Positions 16,101 to 23,687 are shown, numbered from the stretch's first letter. The stretch is DNA of 38,887 bases from Streptosporangium subroseum (GCF_900188345.1 NZ_FZOD01000083.1:1-38887); one strand, 5' to 3'. Translations and numbers: made by a program. Notes: generated by a model not told the origin, from the sequence alone.

Positions 16101-16703
16101 GTCGTGGTCCATCAGCTCCAGGAAGTAGTTCTCCTTGCCGAAGATGTCCTGATAGGCCGACGCGGCCTTGACGGCTTCTTCGTACTGGCCGAGCCGGAGC
16201 CGGGTCTGCACCTCCCCGGAAGGACATCCGGTGGTCGCGATGATCCCCGTGGCGTTCTCGGCGATCAGCTCCCGGTCCATGCGGGGCTTGCCGTAGTAGC
16301 CCTCGATGGACGCCAGAGACGAGAGCTTGAAGAGGTTGCGCAGACCGGTGGCGTCTTCCGCCCACATGGTCAGGTGGGTGTATCTGCCGCCTCCGGAGAC
16401 GTCCTTGCTGCCCTCGCCGTCGTCACTGACGGCGCGTTGCCCGCCTGGTCCCCAGAAAACGGGCTTCTTCACGAACCGCGACGACGGGGCGACATAGGCC
16501 TCGATCCCGATGATCGGCTTCACGCCGTGGCCCGCGGCGACCTGCTGGAACTCGTAGGCGCCGAACATGTTGCCGTGATCGCTCATCGCGATGGCCGGCA
16601 TGCCGAGGCGTGACGCCTCGGCGAATAAGGGGCTGACCTTCGCTGCGCCGTCGAGCATCGAATACTCGGTGTGAACATGGAGATGCGCAAACGACTTGGT
16701 CAC
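13155..16703 (-). CDS. dnaE: DNA polymerase III alpha subunit (DnaE1)
   Basis: A 1182-residue replicative polymerase, the usual length for actinobacterial DnaE1. It begins with the PHP domain (F-A-H-L-H-V-H-T-E-Y-S-M-L-D-G-A), including M-S-D-H-G-N-M-F and later L-A-T-N-D-S-H-Y. The polymerase palm has G-P-G-R-G-S-A and the catalytic P-D-V-D-L-D-F-D-D-R-R. The fingers carry F-Q-L-D-G and the helix-hairpin-helix part includes P-D-V-N-E-S. An OB domain near the C-terminus reads G-L-I-T-K-V-D-K-R. The intact PHP residues and C-terminal domains favour DnaE1 over the mutagenic DnaE2. The GTG at 16703 (V-T-K-S-F-A-H) with AAAGGGG upstream is chosen; the open frame continues upstream without homology. 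The downstream neighbour is the convergent RCC1 gene; no operon partner is visible. Confidence 0.96.
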   Translation of the reverse strand: MTKSFAHLHVHTEYSMLDGAAKVSPLFAEASRLGMPAIAMSDHGNMFGAYEFQQVAAGHGVKPIIGIEAYVAPSSRFVKKPVFWGPGGQRAVSDDGEGSKDVSGGGRYTHLTMWAEDATGLRNLFKLSSLASIEGYYGKPRMDRELIAENATGIIATTGCPSGEVQTRLRLGQYEEAVKAASAYQDIFGKENYFLELMDHDLDIERQVRDGLLRVAKELGIPRLATNDSHYVTEDQADAHDTLLCIGVGKNKDDPNRFRFNGSGYYLKTPEEMRELFRELPDACDNTLLIAERVGDYSEVFAHVDRMPQFDVPEGETQASWLRQECERGLKERYGDDPGQEVLDRLELELGVISPLGFDSYFLVVADICRYARDNGIPVGPGRGSATGSIVAYLTRITELDPLEHGLLFERFLNPERVSPPDVDLDFDDRRRDDMINYVTQKYGAAYTAQVNTFGMIKAKAAVKDSARVLGYPFPVGERITKAMPPDVMGKGVPLTGLFDESHPRYSEAGEFRAMYDSDPDVKKVVDTGLGIEGLIRNTGVHAAAVILSSAPLLDLIPLHRRDKDGVIITGFSYPQCEDMGLVKMDFLGLRNLGVIDHAIQIIREHRGVEISTEKIPLDDTKTYELMARGDTLGVFQLDGGPMRNLLKLMVPTRFEDIAAVLALYRPGPMAANAHNNYADRKNNRQEIAPIHPELESALEPILGTTFHLLVYQEQVMAIGRELAGYSLGGADLLRRAMGKKKKSELDKQYEFFERGMKDNNYSDEAIKALWDVMLPFSGYAFNKSHTAGYGLVAYWTAYLKANYPADYMAALLTSVGDDKDKAAIYLAECRRMGIQVLPPDVNESSLHFAPVGEDAIRFGLGAVRNVGEDRVEAIVDVRKTGGAFNDFNDFLSKVPLPVCNKRLIESLIKSGAFDSLDHPRKALMLIHEQAVDSVIPIKKSEAHGQDSLFGDEESGLDETFAVAIPEGEWDKKTLLGFEREMLGLYVSDHPLAGTERLLARNRSHTIVDLLENGQDRTDAKVCGLITKVDKRVNKAGKVWAIIVVEDMDSAVECLFFPKNYELYAPELREDAVVSVSGMVSSRDGAISIFANDLTPIDISGVTSDSGHPITITLREERVTPDLIEELRNILKTHQGKVPVRIHLHRPGAKALVMALPEFSVRAEPSFAADIKTLVGPEAISL

Positions 16704-17207
16704 CTGTGCCCCTTTTCTGCAACCTGAACGCCGGTTTCCGGCCCCGAGCTTACGCCCTTCAGCCCTGCGTCTCACCACCCTTCCCCTGAGCCTCACAGAT
16801 GGGCATGGGTCGCACAACGGCCCTTGACGCATCCGCCGGAATAGTCTTGCAAATATCGCGACACACCCTTCTGACCTGGCGATATGCGAGTTTCCCCTGG
16901 TCGGCGGAGGTGTCTCGTACGGGGTCGGGCCCTGATCCGCGTCGCACCCGACCGACCGCCAGAGCCGGTGCGGCAGCCCCCTCGCCGAGGTGCCGTCAAG
17001 GAGCGTGTCAGAGGCCACCATCGCAGACGATCTCGCGTGAGGCGCTTGATCACGACTTGGCGGCTTCGATGGGCCGGTGACGAGCGTGGAGCGGGGTTGC
17101 TTCCCGGCTGGGCGGCCCCGCTCCACGCGGCTTTCAGACCTCCGGGAGTTCCCCGCGTCGGCGGAGCGGCGGGTCTCCATCTCGCGGGCCGCACCGAAAG
17201 GGGTGTG
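16704..17207. other. 504-bp intergenic region upstream of dnaE
   Basis: No supported gene. The open frames here have no family features or start signals. An inverted repeat (ATATCGC at 16853-16859 and GCGATAT at 16879-16885, 19-base spacer) lies about 150 bp upstream of the dnaE start, in the part expected to hold its promoter; a regulatory role is possible but unproven. Confidence 0.5.
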
Positions 17208-17519
17208 TCACCGACCCCGGCCCATCGGGGTCAGGACGTGGCGGATCCTCGCCGCGACGGCGTCCGCCTCGGCGACGGGCGCGACCTTCTCGTTCCAGGA
17301 CCACAGGAACCACCAGATTCCCTTCTCCGGTGCCGCGTAGATGTTCTCCGTGAGGACGGGGGCATCGGGGTTGACAACGATCAGCTCCGGGGGCCTGCGA
17401 GAGGTCACGCGAACCCGGGAGTGCAGACCGAGTTCCTGGAGGCGTTCGGCCAGAAGGGCGAGGTGGGCGGTCGCCGTGATCGCGGAGTTCGCGATCTCGG
17501 CGTCGTCGGTGACGGTCAT
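17208..17519 (-). CDS. Small conserved hypothetical protein
   Basis: A 103-residue soluble protein, not recognised as a named family. It starts M-T-V-T-D-D-A-E-I-A, continues with an Ala/Leu helix (H-L-A-L-L-A-E-R-L-Q-E-L-G-L), then short strands (R-V-R-V-T-S, L-I-V-V-N-P-D-A-P) and a Trp-rich patch W-W-F-L-W-S-W-N-E-K-V-A-P followed by a helix. The layout resembles the small alpha/beta companions often found near actinomycete XRE/DUF397 loci, one of which lies 0.5 kb away on the other strand. The ATG at 17519 is favoured over an upstream start by AGGGAG about 6 bases before it and by codon use. Confidence 0.65.
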   Translation of the reverse strand: MTVTDDAEIANSAITATAHLALLAERLQELGLHSRVRVTSRRPPELIVVNPDAPVLTENIYAAPEKGIWWFLWSWNEKVAPVAEADAVAARIRHVLTPMGRGR

Positions 17520-17615
17520 GGACGACTCCCTAAGGGCAGGGGTGGGCTTGTAGCGCTCCACTCGTCGGGATGTGGGCATCAAGGCATTCGCTGCATGGCG
17601 GGTTGTGGATGGAGA

Positions 17616-17651
17616 GGCCCCCGATGGACGTGGGGAAGCTCATCGGGGGCC
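17616..17651. other. Long inverted repeat in the 17.5-18.0 kb gap
   Basis: GGCCCCCGATG (17616-17626) and CATCGGGGGCC (17641-17651) form a perfect 11-bp stem with a 14-base loop, about 100 bp upstream of the small minus-strand gene. The rest of 17520-18002 holds GC-rich DNA without a supported gene up to about 17840, then AT-rich promoter DNA for the XRE gene (a TATGAT box at 17965-17970 is a candidate -10). Confidence 0.5.
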
Positions 17652-17848
17652 GGGCCCGGCCGGTCGACGGGGGCGGCTCCCGGCCGGACGTCTGCGGGGC
17701 GGCTCCTCGGCTCCCCCTCCAAGAAGAAGTGAAGCCACCCCTCCCGGATGCCCTCGGCGTCTGCACACGCCGGGCTTCCGGGGGTTCTGCCCCGACTGCC
17801 GCTGTCCGTACTGCCAACGACATCCGGGTAATTCCGTGAGCCATAGAT

Positions 17849-17864
17849 GTGATCGATCGATCAC
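17849..17864. promoter_or_regulatory. 16-bp palindrome GTGATCGATCGATCAC
   Basis: A perfect palindrome at the boundary where GC-rich DNA gives way to an AT-rich promoter region, 139 bp upstream of the XRE regulator start. It could be an operator for this or a related regulator. Confidence 0.45.
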
Positions 17865-18002
17865 TTAACGTGACTGTAGCTCTATATTGAACCTTGGTCA
17901 GCGAACTTTCAATAGCGAAATTTGATTATCCGAAATGTCCCTACCTCGGGAGACTGCGCGATCGTATGATTCGGTCACTCAGGGTGCTCGGGAGGGGATG
18001 TC

Positions 18003-18851
18003 ATGGCCGGTAGTCCCACCGTCAAACGACGGCGGCTCAGCGCGGAGCTCGTCCGGCTTCGCCAGCAGGCGGGGCTGACCGTGGAGGAGGTCAGCCAACG
18101 TCTGGAGTGGTCCACGGGACGGTTGACCCACATGGAGACCAACAAGTGGGTCAGACCCGATCTGGGGAACATCCGTGCGTTGCTCAAGGTGTACGGAGTC
18201 ACGGATCCTCAGGTCCACGATGCGATCGTCGACCTCGCCCGTCAGTCCCGTGAGAAGGGCTGGTGGGCGAAGTACAACGACGTGTTCCGAGGATCTCTGC
18301 CCGGGTTCGAGGCTGAGGCGACGCAGATTCGCATCTACGAGGCGCTCTACATTCCGGGTCTGCTCCAGACCTCCGCCTACGCCGAAGCGGTGTTCCGCGC
18401 TGAGCAGGTGCTGGATGACGAGACGGTGAAGCGCCGAATCGAAGGACGTCTCGTTCGGCAAGAGACCCTGCGGGGTGAGAATCCGCCGGAGTTCTGGGCC
18501 GTGATCGACGAGGCGGCGTGCCGCAAACTTGTCGGCGGCGCGGAAGTGATGCGTGAGCAGCTCCGCCACCTCGTCGAAGCCGCCGCCCAACCGCACATCA
18601 CCATCCAGATTGTTCCGAACTCCGTAGGAGCACATGCCGCGATGGCCGGCCCCTTCGAGCTGCTCGACTTCGCCTCGGAGCAGGATCCGTCCGTTGTTTA
18701 CCTGGAGACCGCGACTGACTCTCTACACCTGGAGAAGCCAGGAGAGATCCAGGCGTACAGCCTGACTTTCAATCGAGTGGTGGCAATCGCACTATCTCCG
18801 GAGGAATCTGTTGAATATCTAGCTGTGTTGATGGATCAACTACGGGAGTAG
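18003..18851 (+). CDS. XRE-family regulator with DUF5753 domain (WhiJ-like)
   Basis: A 282-residue DNA-binding protein. The helix-turn-helix is at residues about 12-65 (L-S-A-E-L-V-R-L-R-Q-Q-A-G-L-T-V-E-E-V-S, then G-R-L-T-H-M-E). A DUF5753 effector domain follows (about 90-280), with Y-I-P-G-L-L-Q-T near 118, R-L-V-R-Q-E near 155, A-A-C-R-K-L-V-G-G near 178 and I-Q-I-V-P near 203. Proteins of this type pair with a small DUF397 partner and control development or antibiotic production in streptomycetes (the WhiJ/BldB/AbaA group). The DUF397 gene follows at 8 bp. GGAGGGG is just upstream of the ATG; an overlapping ATG at 17998 is in another frame. Confidence 0.9.
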   Translation: MAGSPTVKRRRLSAELVRLRQQAGLTVEEVSQRLEWSTGRLTHMETNKWVRPDLGNIRALLKVYGVTDPQVHDAIVDLARQSREKGWWAKYNDVFRGSLPGFEAEATQIRIYEALYIPGLLQTSAYAEAVFRAEQVLDDETVKRRIEGRLVRQETLRGENPPEFWAVIDEAACRKLVGGAEVMREQLRHLVEAAAQPHITIQIVPNSVGAHAAMAGPFELLDFASEQDPSVVYLETATDSLHLEKPGEIQAYSLTFNRVVAIALSPEESVEYLAVLMDQLRE

Positions 18852-18859
18852 AGACGAAG

Positions 18860-19063
18860 ATGGAATCAACCCTTGACGAGCTCGCCTGGCGGATCAGCAC
18901 CTTCAGTGGTGCGAACGACAACTGCGTCGCGGTGGCTGAATTGCCCGATGGTGGGCGTGCGGTGCGCAACAGCAAGCGTCCGGATGGTCCTGTCGTCACC
19001 TTCACCGCGAGCGAGTGGGACGCGTTCGTCAAAGGCGTGAAGGCGGACGAATTCGACGGCTGA
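18860..19063 (+). CDS. DUF397 protein, partner of the XRE regulator
   Basis: A 67-residue protein with the DUF397 pattern: W-R-I-S-T-F-S-G-A-N-D-N-C-V-A-V-A, then G-R-A-V-R-N-S-K-R-P-D-G and V-T-F-T-A-S-E-W-D-A-F-V-K-G. These proteins act with their adjacent XRE/DUF5753 regulator, apparently in a toxin-antitoxin-like or co-regulator manner. The gene starts 8 bp after the regulator stop and shares its mRNA; GGGAG in the end of the upstream gene can serve as ribosome site. Confidence 0.9.
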   Translation: MESTLDELAWRISTFSGANDNCVAVAELPDGGRAVRNSKRPDGPVVTFTASEWDAFVKGVKADEFDG

Positions 19064-19093
19064 AGGGGCAGGATCTCTCTCGGAGGTGGCCGG

Positions 19094-19219
19094 TTAGAGC
19101 GGGGCCATGCTTGAGATCCAATGGCCGTGCACGGTGCCGGGCGACTCCTCATGGAGATGGCCTTGGCTGTCCGACGCGTAGTCGCGGATCGTGATGCGCA
19201 CGGTGAAGGGTTTGGCCAT
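19094..19219 (-). CDS. Possible 41-residue small protein
   Basis: A short minus-strand frame starting M-A-K-P-F-T-V-R-I-T-I-R-D-Y and ending S-S-M-A-P-L. It is preceded by AGGAGA about 8 bases before the ATG, and nearly all its codons end in G or C, as in the neighbouring genes. It occupies the gap between the DUF397 gene and the divergent hydrolase gene. Its middle is rich in His, Ser and Glu. No family is recognised. It could also be the start of a gene truncated at its 3' end. Confidence 0.4.
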   Translation of the reverse strand: MAKPFTVRITIRDYASDSQGHLHEESPGTVHGHWISSMAPL

Positions 19220-19288
19220 GGTCGCCGGGTCTCCTGGCTGGGGATAATCGGTTGCCCTGGCCGGAATGCCGTTGGCAGGATCCTCGGC

Positions 19289-20128
19289 ATGCCTGCCTTC
19301 TCCGCACATGATGGAACCGATCTCGCCTATCACGTGTTCGGAGGGGGAGCCCCGGTCATCTGCCTGCCGGGTGGCCCGATGCAGGACTCCGATTACCTCG
19401 GCGAGCTCGGCGGCCTGTCGGCGCATCGGCAGTTGATCATGGTGGACCCTCGGGGCACCGGCGGGTCCGCGATCCCGCAGGACGCCGCCTCCTACCGCTG
19501 TGACCGGCTGGTCGATGATGTCGAGGCACTGCGCGAGCACCTTGGTCTTGACCGGCTGGACCTGCTCGCGCACTCCGCCGGCGCGAACCTCGCGGCGCTG
19601 TATCTGGCCCGGCACCCCGAACGCGTCGGCAGGCTCGCCCTGATCACTCCGAGCACCGTGGCCGTCGGCCTCGCCGCCACCGGGGAGACCCGGCTTGAGA
19701 TCGCGCGGCTCCGCAAGGGCGAGCCCTGGTTCGAGGCAGCCTTCGCGGCTCTTGAGAAGGTCGTGGCCGGCAATGCCACCGACGACAGCTGGAAGGCCAT
19801 CGACCCCTTGTTCCACGGCCGATGGGATGCGGCGGCACAGGCCCACCACGCGGCCCAGGACGGCCATCGGAACAAGGAGGCCGCAGCCGCTTTCGGCGCC
19901 GAGGGCGCGTTCGACCCGGAGGCCACGCGCGCGGCACTCGCCGCTTTCGACGCGCCGGTGCTGCTGCTTGCCGGAGAGGTCGATCTGAACACGCCCCCGA
20001 GCGTCGCGGCCGAATTCGCCGAGCTGTTCCCCAATGCCGAGTTCGTCGTTCAGCCGGGGGCGGGTCACTACCCCTGGCTCGATGACGCCGACCGGTTCGT
20101 GGCGACCGTCGCGACATTCCTGGGATAA
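19289..20128 (+). CDS. Alpha/beta hydrolase (proline iminopeptidase-like)
   Basis: A 279-residue hydrolase. The oxyanion region reads V-I-C-L-P-G-G-P, then V-D-P-R-G-T-G-G-S. The nucleophile elbow is A-H-S-A-G-A-N (Ser in G/A-x-S-x-G form). The acid is in L-L-A-G-E-V-D-L-N-T-P and the catalytic His in G-A-G-H-Y-P-W-L. The P-G-G-P and P-R-G-T-G-S motifs resemble proline iminopeptidase-type enzymes; the substrate is not determined. The ATG at 19289 (M-P-A-F-S-A-H-D-G) has AGGA 7 bases upstream; the open frame extends further without family similarity. It lies between unrelated genes on opposite strands. Confidence 0.85.
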   Translation: MPAFSAHDGTDLAYHVFGGGAPVICLPGGPMQDSDYLGELGGLSAHRQLIMVDPRGTGGSAIPQDAASYRCDRLVDDVEALREHLGLDRLDLLAHSAGANLAALYLARHPERVGRLALITPSTVAVGLAATGETRLEIARLRKGEPWFEAAFAALEKVVAGNATDDSWKAIDPLFHGRWDAAAQAHHAAQDGHRNKEAAAAFGAEGAFDPEATRAALAAFDAPVLLLAGEVDLNTPPSVAAEFAELFPNAEFVVQPGAGHYPWLDDADRFVATVATFLG

Positions 20129-20187
20129 AGATCGCCCGCCCACCTGTCCACCCGCTCGCCTGGCCGTCTGGCCGCATGGCTGGTCGA

Positions 20188-20859
20188 TCAGCGGCCCGAT
20201 GCCTCCAGCCGGTCGGCCAGTTCCCTGGGACGGCTGAGGGCGATGGTGTGGCCCCCGTCGATCTCGTCGGGGACGATCCCCAGGCGTTCCCGGACGACGC
20301 GGCGCATGAACTCGGCCGGGAAGAAGCGGTCGTCGCGGCAGAGCAGGAACTTCGTCGGCACGGACGGCCAGGCATCCAGCGGCCACGGCTTGACGAACGG
20401 GGTGGCCGACTGATCGCGGCTCCTCCTCTTCGCCTCCGCCGCCAGCTCGGGCGGGACATCGTGGAGAAACAGGGCGGTGTCGTCGTCCGGCGCCCGGCCG
20501 TCACGCTCGTCCTGCTCGCGCCTCGCCCGCTCCCAGCCGGTGTTGGCCCACCAGTCGCCGGGCGGCTCGCCCGGCGAAGGGATCATCGCCGTCAGCAGCA
20601 CCAGGAGCTTGACCGGCACCCGCTCGCAGACCAGCGGCGCGGTGAACCCGCCGAAGGACTGGGCGACCACAACGAGGTCCGTACGGTCGCCGATGGCGCC
20701 GACCACCACGTCGGCGTACTCGGAGAGCCCGGCCGAGTCGTCGTCGCTGGGCAGGTCGGGCGCGACCACGTCATGACCGCGCGCACGCAGCTCGGCGGCC
20801 GTCAGATGCCAGTACCACGAGTCGGACGCGGCACCGGGGATCAGTACGTAGGTGGTCAT
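20188..20859 (-). CDS. Alpha/beta hydrolase (EstC/MenH-like)
   Basis: A 223-residue hydrolase starting T-T-Y-V-L-I-P-G-A-A-S-D-S-W-Y-W, a form typical of esterases related to plant hydroxynitrile lyase and EstC. The nucleophile elbow is V-A-Q-S-F-G-G-F, the acid lies in C-R-D-D-R-F-F-P, and the His in I-D-G-G-H-T-I-A-L-S-R-P. No signal peptide. AGGAGGA precedes the ATG at 20859. It is the last gene of a minus-strand run after a PPOX protein (53 bp upstream) and an ECF sigma factor. Confidence 0.85.
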   Translation of the reverse strand: MTTYVLIPGAASDSWYWHLTAAELRARGHDVVAPDLPSDDDSAGLSEYADVVVGAIGDRTDLVVVAQSFGGFTAPLVCERVPVKLLVLLTAMIPSPGEPPGDWWANTGWERARREQDERDGRAPDDDTALFLHDVPPELAAEAKRRSRDQSATPFVKPWPLDAWPSVPTKFLLCRDDRFFPAEFMRRVVRERLGIVPDEIDGGHTIALSRPRELADRLEASGR

Positions 20860-20911
20860 GTCGAGCGGTCCTCCTGAGGGGTGTGCCATGGGCGGGCGTT
20901 CGGCTCCTCCG

Positions 20912-21433
20912 TCATGATCGGCCCCGGCGCTCGAAGTCCTCCACGCCGGCGCCGCCGGGCAGGCGGGTCTGGAAATCGAGGACCCCGACCCAGGTGGGGC
21001 GGACGGCGATGCGGGCCATCCTCGTGCCGGGGTGATCCACCGCCGCCACGTTGGCGGCGCCCTGCTCCGGCCCGGCGTACCGATGCTGGGCCAGCGCGTA
21101 CTCCGGCACGATCCCCGCGACGTCGGTGACCGAGGCCCGGCCGCGGATGAGGAGCACCGACGGCGGCGTCGAGGCGGCGTCGATGGTGATGGCGACGTCG
21201 GGCCTGGCCCGCAGAGCGGCGATCTTGGCTGCCCCCGCGAACGTGGACAGGACGACTTCGGTGCCCGTCCAGTGGAACAACATGGGAAACACGCGTGGCG
21301 TGCCGTCCGCCGCCACGTACGCCAGCCGCGCCAGTTCCTGCGAGGCGAGCAGACGCCGCGCCACGTCACTGTCCAGCAGGCGGACGTCGCCCTGCGGCAG
21401 CGTCATCACATCTTCGTGATCGTCGATCGTCAT
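20912..21433 (-). CDS. PPOX-fold (pyridoxamine 5'-phosphate oxidase family) protein
   Basis: A 173-residue split-barrel protein: D-S-D-V-A-R-R-L-L-A-S-Q-E-L-A-R-L-A-Y-V near the start, G-T-P-R-V-F-P-M-L-F-H-W-T-G strand pair, T-F-A-G-A-A-K-I-A-A-L-R-A-R-P-D-V-A cofactor-binding stretch, then I-R-G-R-A-S-V-T-D-V. The family binds FMN, F420 or haem; the K-x-x-x-L-R-x-x-P pattern is common in actinobacterial F420-type members, but the cofactor is not certain. GAGGAG lies 8 bases before the ATG. It sits between the hydrolase and the ECF sigma gene on the same strand. Confidence 0.8.
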   Translation of the reverse strand: MTIDDHEDVMTLPQGDVRLLDSDVARRLLASQELARLAYVAADGTPRVFPMLFHWTGTEVVLSTFAGAAKIAALRARPDVAITIDAASTPPSVLLIRGRASVTDVAGIVPEYALAQHRYAGPEQGAANVAAVDHPGTRMARIAVRPTWVGVLDFQTRLPGGAGVEDFERRGRS

Positions 21434-21502
21434 TGTTCGTGCTCCTCAACGGTGGTCGACCGCGCTCATCGAGGTCGTTCACCGTTGAGACGGGTGAGGC
21501 CC

Positions 21503-22552
21503 CTAAAAGGGGTCACCGTCCGGGGGCAACTCCGGCGGCAGGCCGAACGCGGTCAGCAGGTGCGGCTCGAAGATGGTGACCTCAACGATCTTCCCGTCCT
21601 CGATCCGCAGCACGTTGAGCACCTGGGCCCGGTAGGCGGACGCGCCTGGCAGCCGGATGTACCCGGCCACCGCCGGCTGCCGGTTCGCCCGGGTGGGCAC
21701 GTTCCGCCACCGTCCCTGGTACAGCGGCGAGTCGGGTCCGAAGGCGTGTGCGGCAAAGGCCCGGACCGCCTCGCGACCGGAGACCCAGAACGGATGCGGA
21801 GGCATCGTCATCCGTACGTCCTCGCTCAGCAGTTCCACGAGGGCGGCCGGGTCGGCCTGCGCGTGGGCGTCCATGAAGCGTCGCAGCAGCTCCCGCTCCC
21901 GCGCGGTCGGAGCCGTTGACGGCGCCCACTCCAGCCGGCGTTCCGGAAGGTGCGTCCTCAGGGTCGACCGCGCCCGTTTCAGAGCGCTCTTGACCGAGTC
22001 GACGCTCGTCTCGAGCAGCGCGGCGGTCTCCTTGGCCGGCCAGCCGAGCACGTCCCGCAGGATCAGCGCCGCCCTCTGCCCGGGAGGCAGGTGCTGGAGG
22101 GCTGCGAGGAACGCCAGTTCGATGGTCTCCCTGCCCACCGCGGCGGCATCCGGCTCGGCGTCGCCGGACGCGACCGGCTCCAGCAGCCCGTCCGGGTACG
22201 GCTGCAGCCACGGGATCTCGGCCGGAGGCGACGCCCCGTGCGGACCCTGCCCCGTCTCACGCGGTCGTGGATGGCGCGGGTGCCGGTCGAGGAAGTCGAG
22301 GCACGCGTTCGTCGCGATCCGGTAGAGCCACGCACGGAAGGTGGAACGGCCCTGGAAGGTCTCGCGCCCGCGCCACGCCCGCAGGAACGTCTCCTGCACC
22401 AGGTCCTCCGACTCCTCGAACGAGCCGAGCATCCGGTAGCAGTGCACCCGCAGCTCCCGCCGGTGGCGCTCGACAAGCTCGGTGAACGCAGGCTCGTCGC
22501 CCGCCTGGGCGGCGGCGACGAGTGCGTCTTCCTCGGCTCCCACCTCGCCCAA
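21503..22552 (-). CDS. ECF RNA polymerase sigma factor with SnoaL-like domain (SigG-like)
   Basis: About 349 residues. Region 2: A-F-T-E-L-V-E-R-H-R-R-E-L-R-V-H-C-Y-R-M-L-G-S-F, then E-D-L-V-Q-E-T-F-L-R-A-W-R. Region 4: L-P-P-G-Q-R-A-A-L-I-L-R-D-V-L-G-W, then A-A-L-L-E-T-S-V-D-S-V-K-S-A-L-K-R-A-R. A SnoaL-like domain covers about residues 220-345. The long insert between regions (H-G-A-S-P-P-A-E-I-P-W-L-Q-P-Y-P-D) and the tail match the SigG-type group with a C-terminal regulatory domain. A TTG at 22552 preceded by GGGGAG at good spacing is my preferred start; GTG codons at 22588 or downstream are alternatives. It probably shares a transcript with the PPOX and hydrolase genes that follow. Confidence 0.85.
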   Translation of the reverse strand: MGEVGAEEDALVAAAQAGDEPAFTELVERHRRELRVHCYRMLGSFEESEDLVQETFLRAWRGRETFQGRSTFRAWLYRIATNACLDFLDRHPRHPRPRETGQGPHGASPPAEIPWLQPYPDGLLEPVASGDAEPDAAAVGRETIELAFLAALQHLPPGQRAALILRDVLGWPAKETAALLETSVDSVKSALKRARSTLRTHLPERRLEWAPSTAPTARERELLRRFMDAHAQADPAALVELLSEDVRMTMPPHPFWVSGREAVRAFAAHAFGPDSPLYQGRWRNVPTRANRQPAVAGYIRLPGASAYRAQVLNVLRIEDGKIVEVTIFEPHLLTAFGLPPELPPDGDPF

Positions 22553-22727
22553 TGATCCGCTCCCCGAGTGCTTCCACGACACGCCCACTCCGTTAGGACG
22601 GATGAGCGGCGAAAAAAGTGTCATTCGTACGGCGGCCGTGCAACGGGTGCGGCGGGAGGGGAATCCGGGTGACGCCTGCCCCTGATCGTTAACCGGACGG
22701 TCATCCCGGGTAGAGAGCTGTGTAGCT

Positions 22728-23687
22728 GTGTACGAGTTTGCCCCCCGATGGATCAGGAAACGGGGGCGTATTCCGTTGAGCGCTATGCGAGCCGGTCTGC
22801 TGGCCGCAGTCATCGGACTGGCGGCGATGGGGGCGGTCCAGCACACGAACCAGCACTCGAAGCCGACAGCCGATCGTTCCTCGCACTGGACGGCCAAGCG
22901 GCCGGGGAGCGCGGCCGTCAAGGGACACGGGAATCGGGCGATCAAGCACCACAGGGGCTCGGGTGCCAAGCACCACAGGGGCCGGGCGTTCGGGCGGCTT
23001 GAGGGACGGCGGGCCAGGCACTCGGGAGGCCGGCGCTCGGATGACGCGTACGACCGAAGATCGGGTGGCCTGGGCGACATGCTCCTGGGCCGGCCGTCGT
23101 CGAGGGACGAGGAGGCGGCGCCTTCCGACCGGGCGTGGGATTCCTACCTGCAGGATCGCCGGCCGGACAGAAACTGGTCACAGGGGGCCGGAGCCGGACG
23201 TCATCGAGGTCGTCACGCCCGGGATCGGGATTTCTGGGGCCACCGGGACCGGGGAGCGGGCCGGGCTCATGCACGCAGGGGCGGTCGAGACCGTGAGGAG
23301 CCGCGCGGCAACCGGGATCGCCGGTGGCCGCGCGACGAGCAGGAAGGGGAGGGGCGCTGGCCCTGGGAGGAGCAGGATCCTCAGGGGCCGGGTGACGAGC
23401 AGGAGGGGGAGGGGCGCTGGCCCTGGGAGGGCCAGGAGGACGAGGAGGAGGGGCGCGGACCGCGCGATGGCCGGGACCGTCCATGGTCGCGTGACGACCG
23501 GGGCGGTCGGTGGCCGCAGGACGGGCAGGAGGGGCGCTGGCCGCGCGATGCCCGGGACCGTCCGTGGCCGCAGGACGCCCGAGACGGACGCCGGTCGCAG
23601 CGGGCCGGATCCGGCCGTCACCATCGAGGTCGGCAGGGCGGTCACCACGCACGGGGCGGCGGTCACCGGGGTCACCGGTATCGATGA
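22728..23687 (+). CDS. Exported low-complexity Arg/Gly/Trp-rich protein
   Basis: Up to 319 residues. A basic n-region (R-W-I-R-K-R-G-R) and hydrophobic core (A-G-L-L-A-A-V-I-G-L-A-A-M-G-A-V) form a signal peptide or anchor. The rest is highly charged and repetitive: H-R-G-R stretches, then two copies of D-E-Q-E-G-E-G-R-W-P-W-E, then D-G-R-D-R-P-W-S-R-D-D / D-A-R-D-R-P-W-P-Q-D-A units, ending H-H-A-R-G-G-G-H-R-G-H-R. No catalytic domain is present; polyanion or cell-surface binding is a guess. The start is uncertain: GTG 22728, TTG 22776 (GGGGGCG upstream) or ATG 22785. Repetitive DNA leaves other frames open too, but only this frame gives a signal peptide and a sensible charge pattern. Confidence 0.55.
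   Translation: MYEFAPRWIRKRGRIPLSAMRAGLLAAVIGLAAMGAVQHTNQHSKPTADRSSHWTAKRPGSAAVKGHGNRAIKHHRGSGAKHHRGRAFGRLEGRRARHSGGRRSDDAYDRRSGGLGDMLLGRPSSRDEEAAPSDRAWDSYLQDRRPDRNWSQGAGAGRHRGRHARDRDFWGHRDRGAGRAHARRGGRDREEPRGNRDRRWPRDEQEGEGRWPWEEQDPQGPGDEQEGEGRWPWEGQEDEEEGRGPRDGRDRPWSRDDRGGRWPQDGQEGRWPRDARDRPWPQDARDGRRSQRAGSGRHHRGRQGGHHARGGGHRGHRYR

Noticed and set aside
14160..16613. An 817-codon open frame on the plus strand opposite dnaE
   Set aside because: It mirrors the dnaE codon pattern in high-GC DNA, has no ribosome site or family features, and lies wholly within an unmistakable polymerase gene.
17572..17868. Frame with a C-P-D-C-R-C-P-Y-C zinc-ribbon-like stretch
   Set aside because: The upstream part is low-complexity, codon use is not biased towards G/C at the end, and no family is recognised; the Cys cluster is probably fortuitous.
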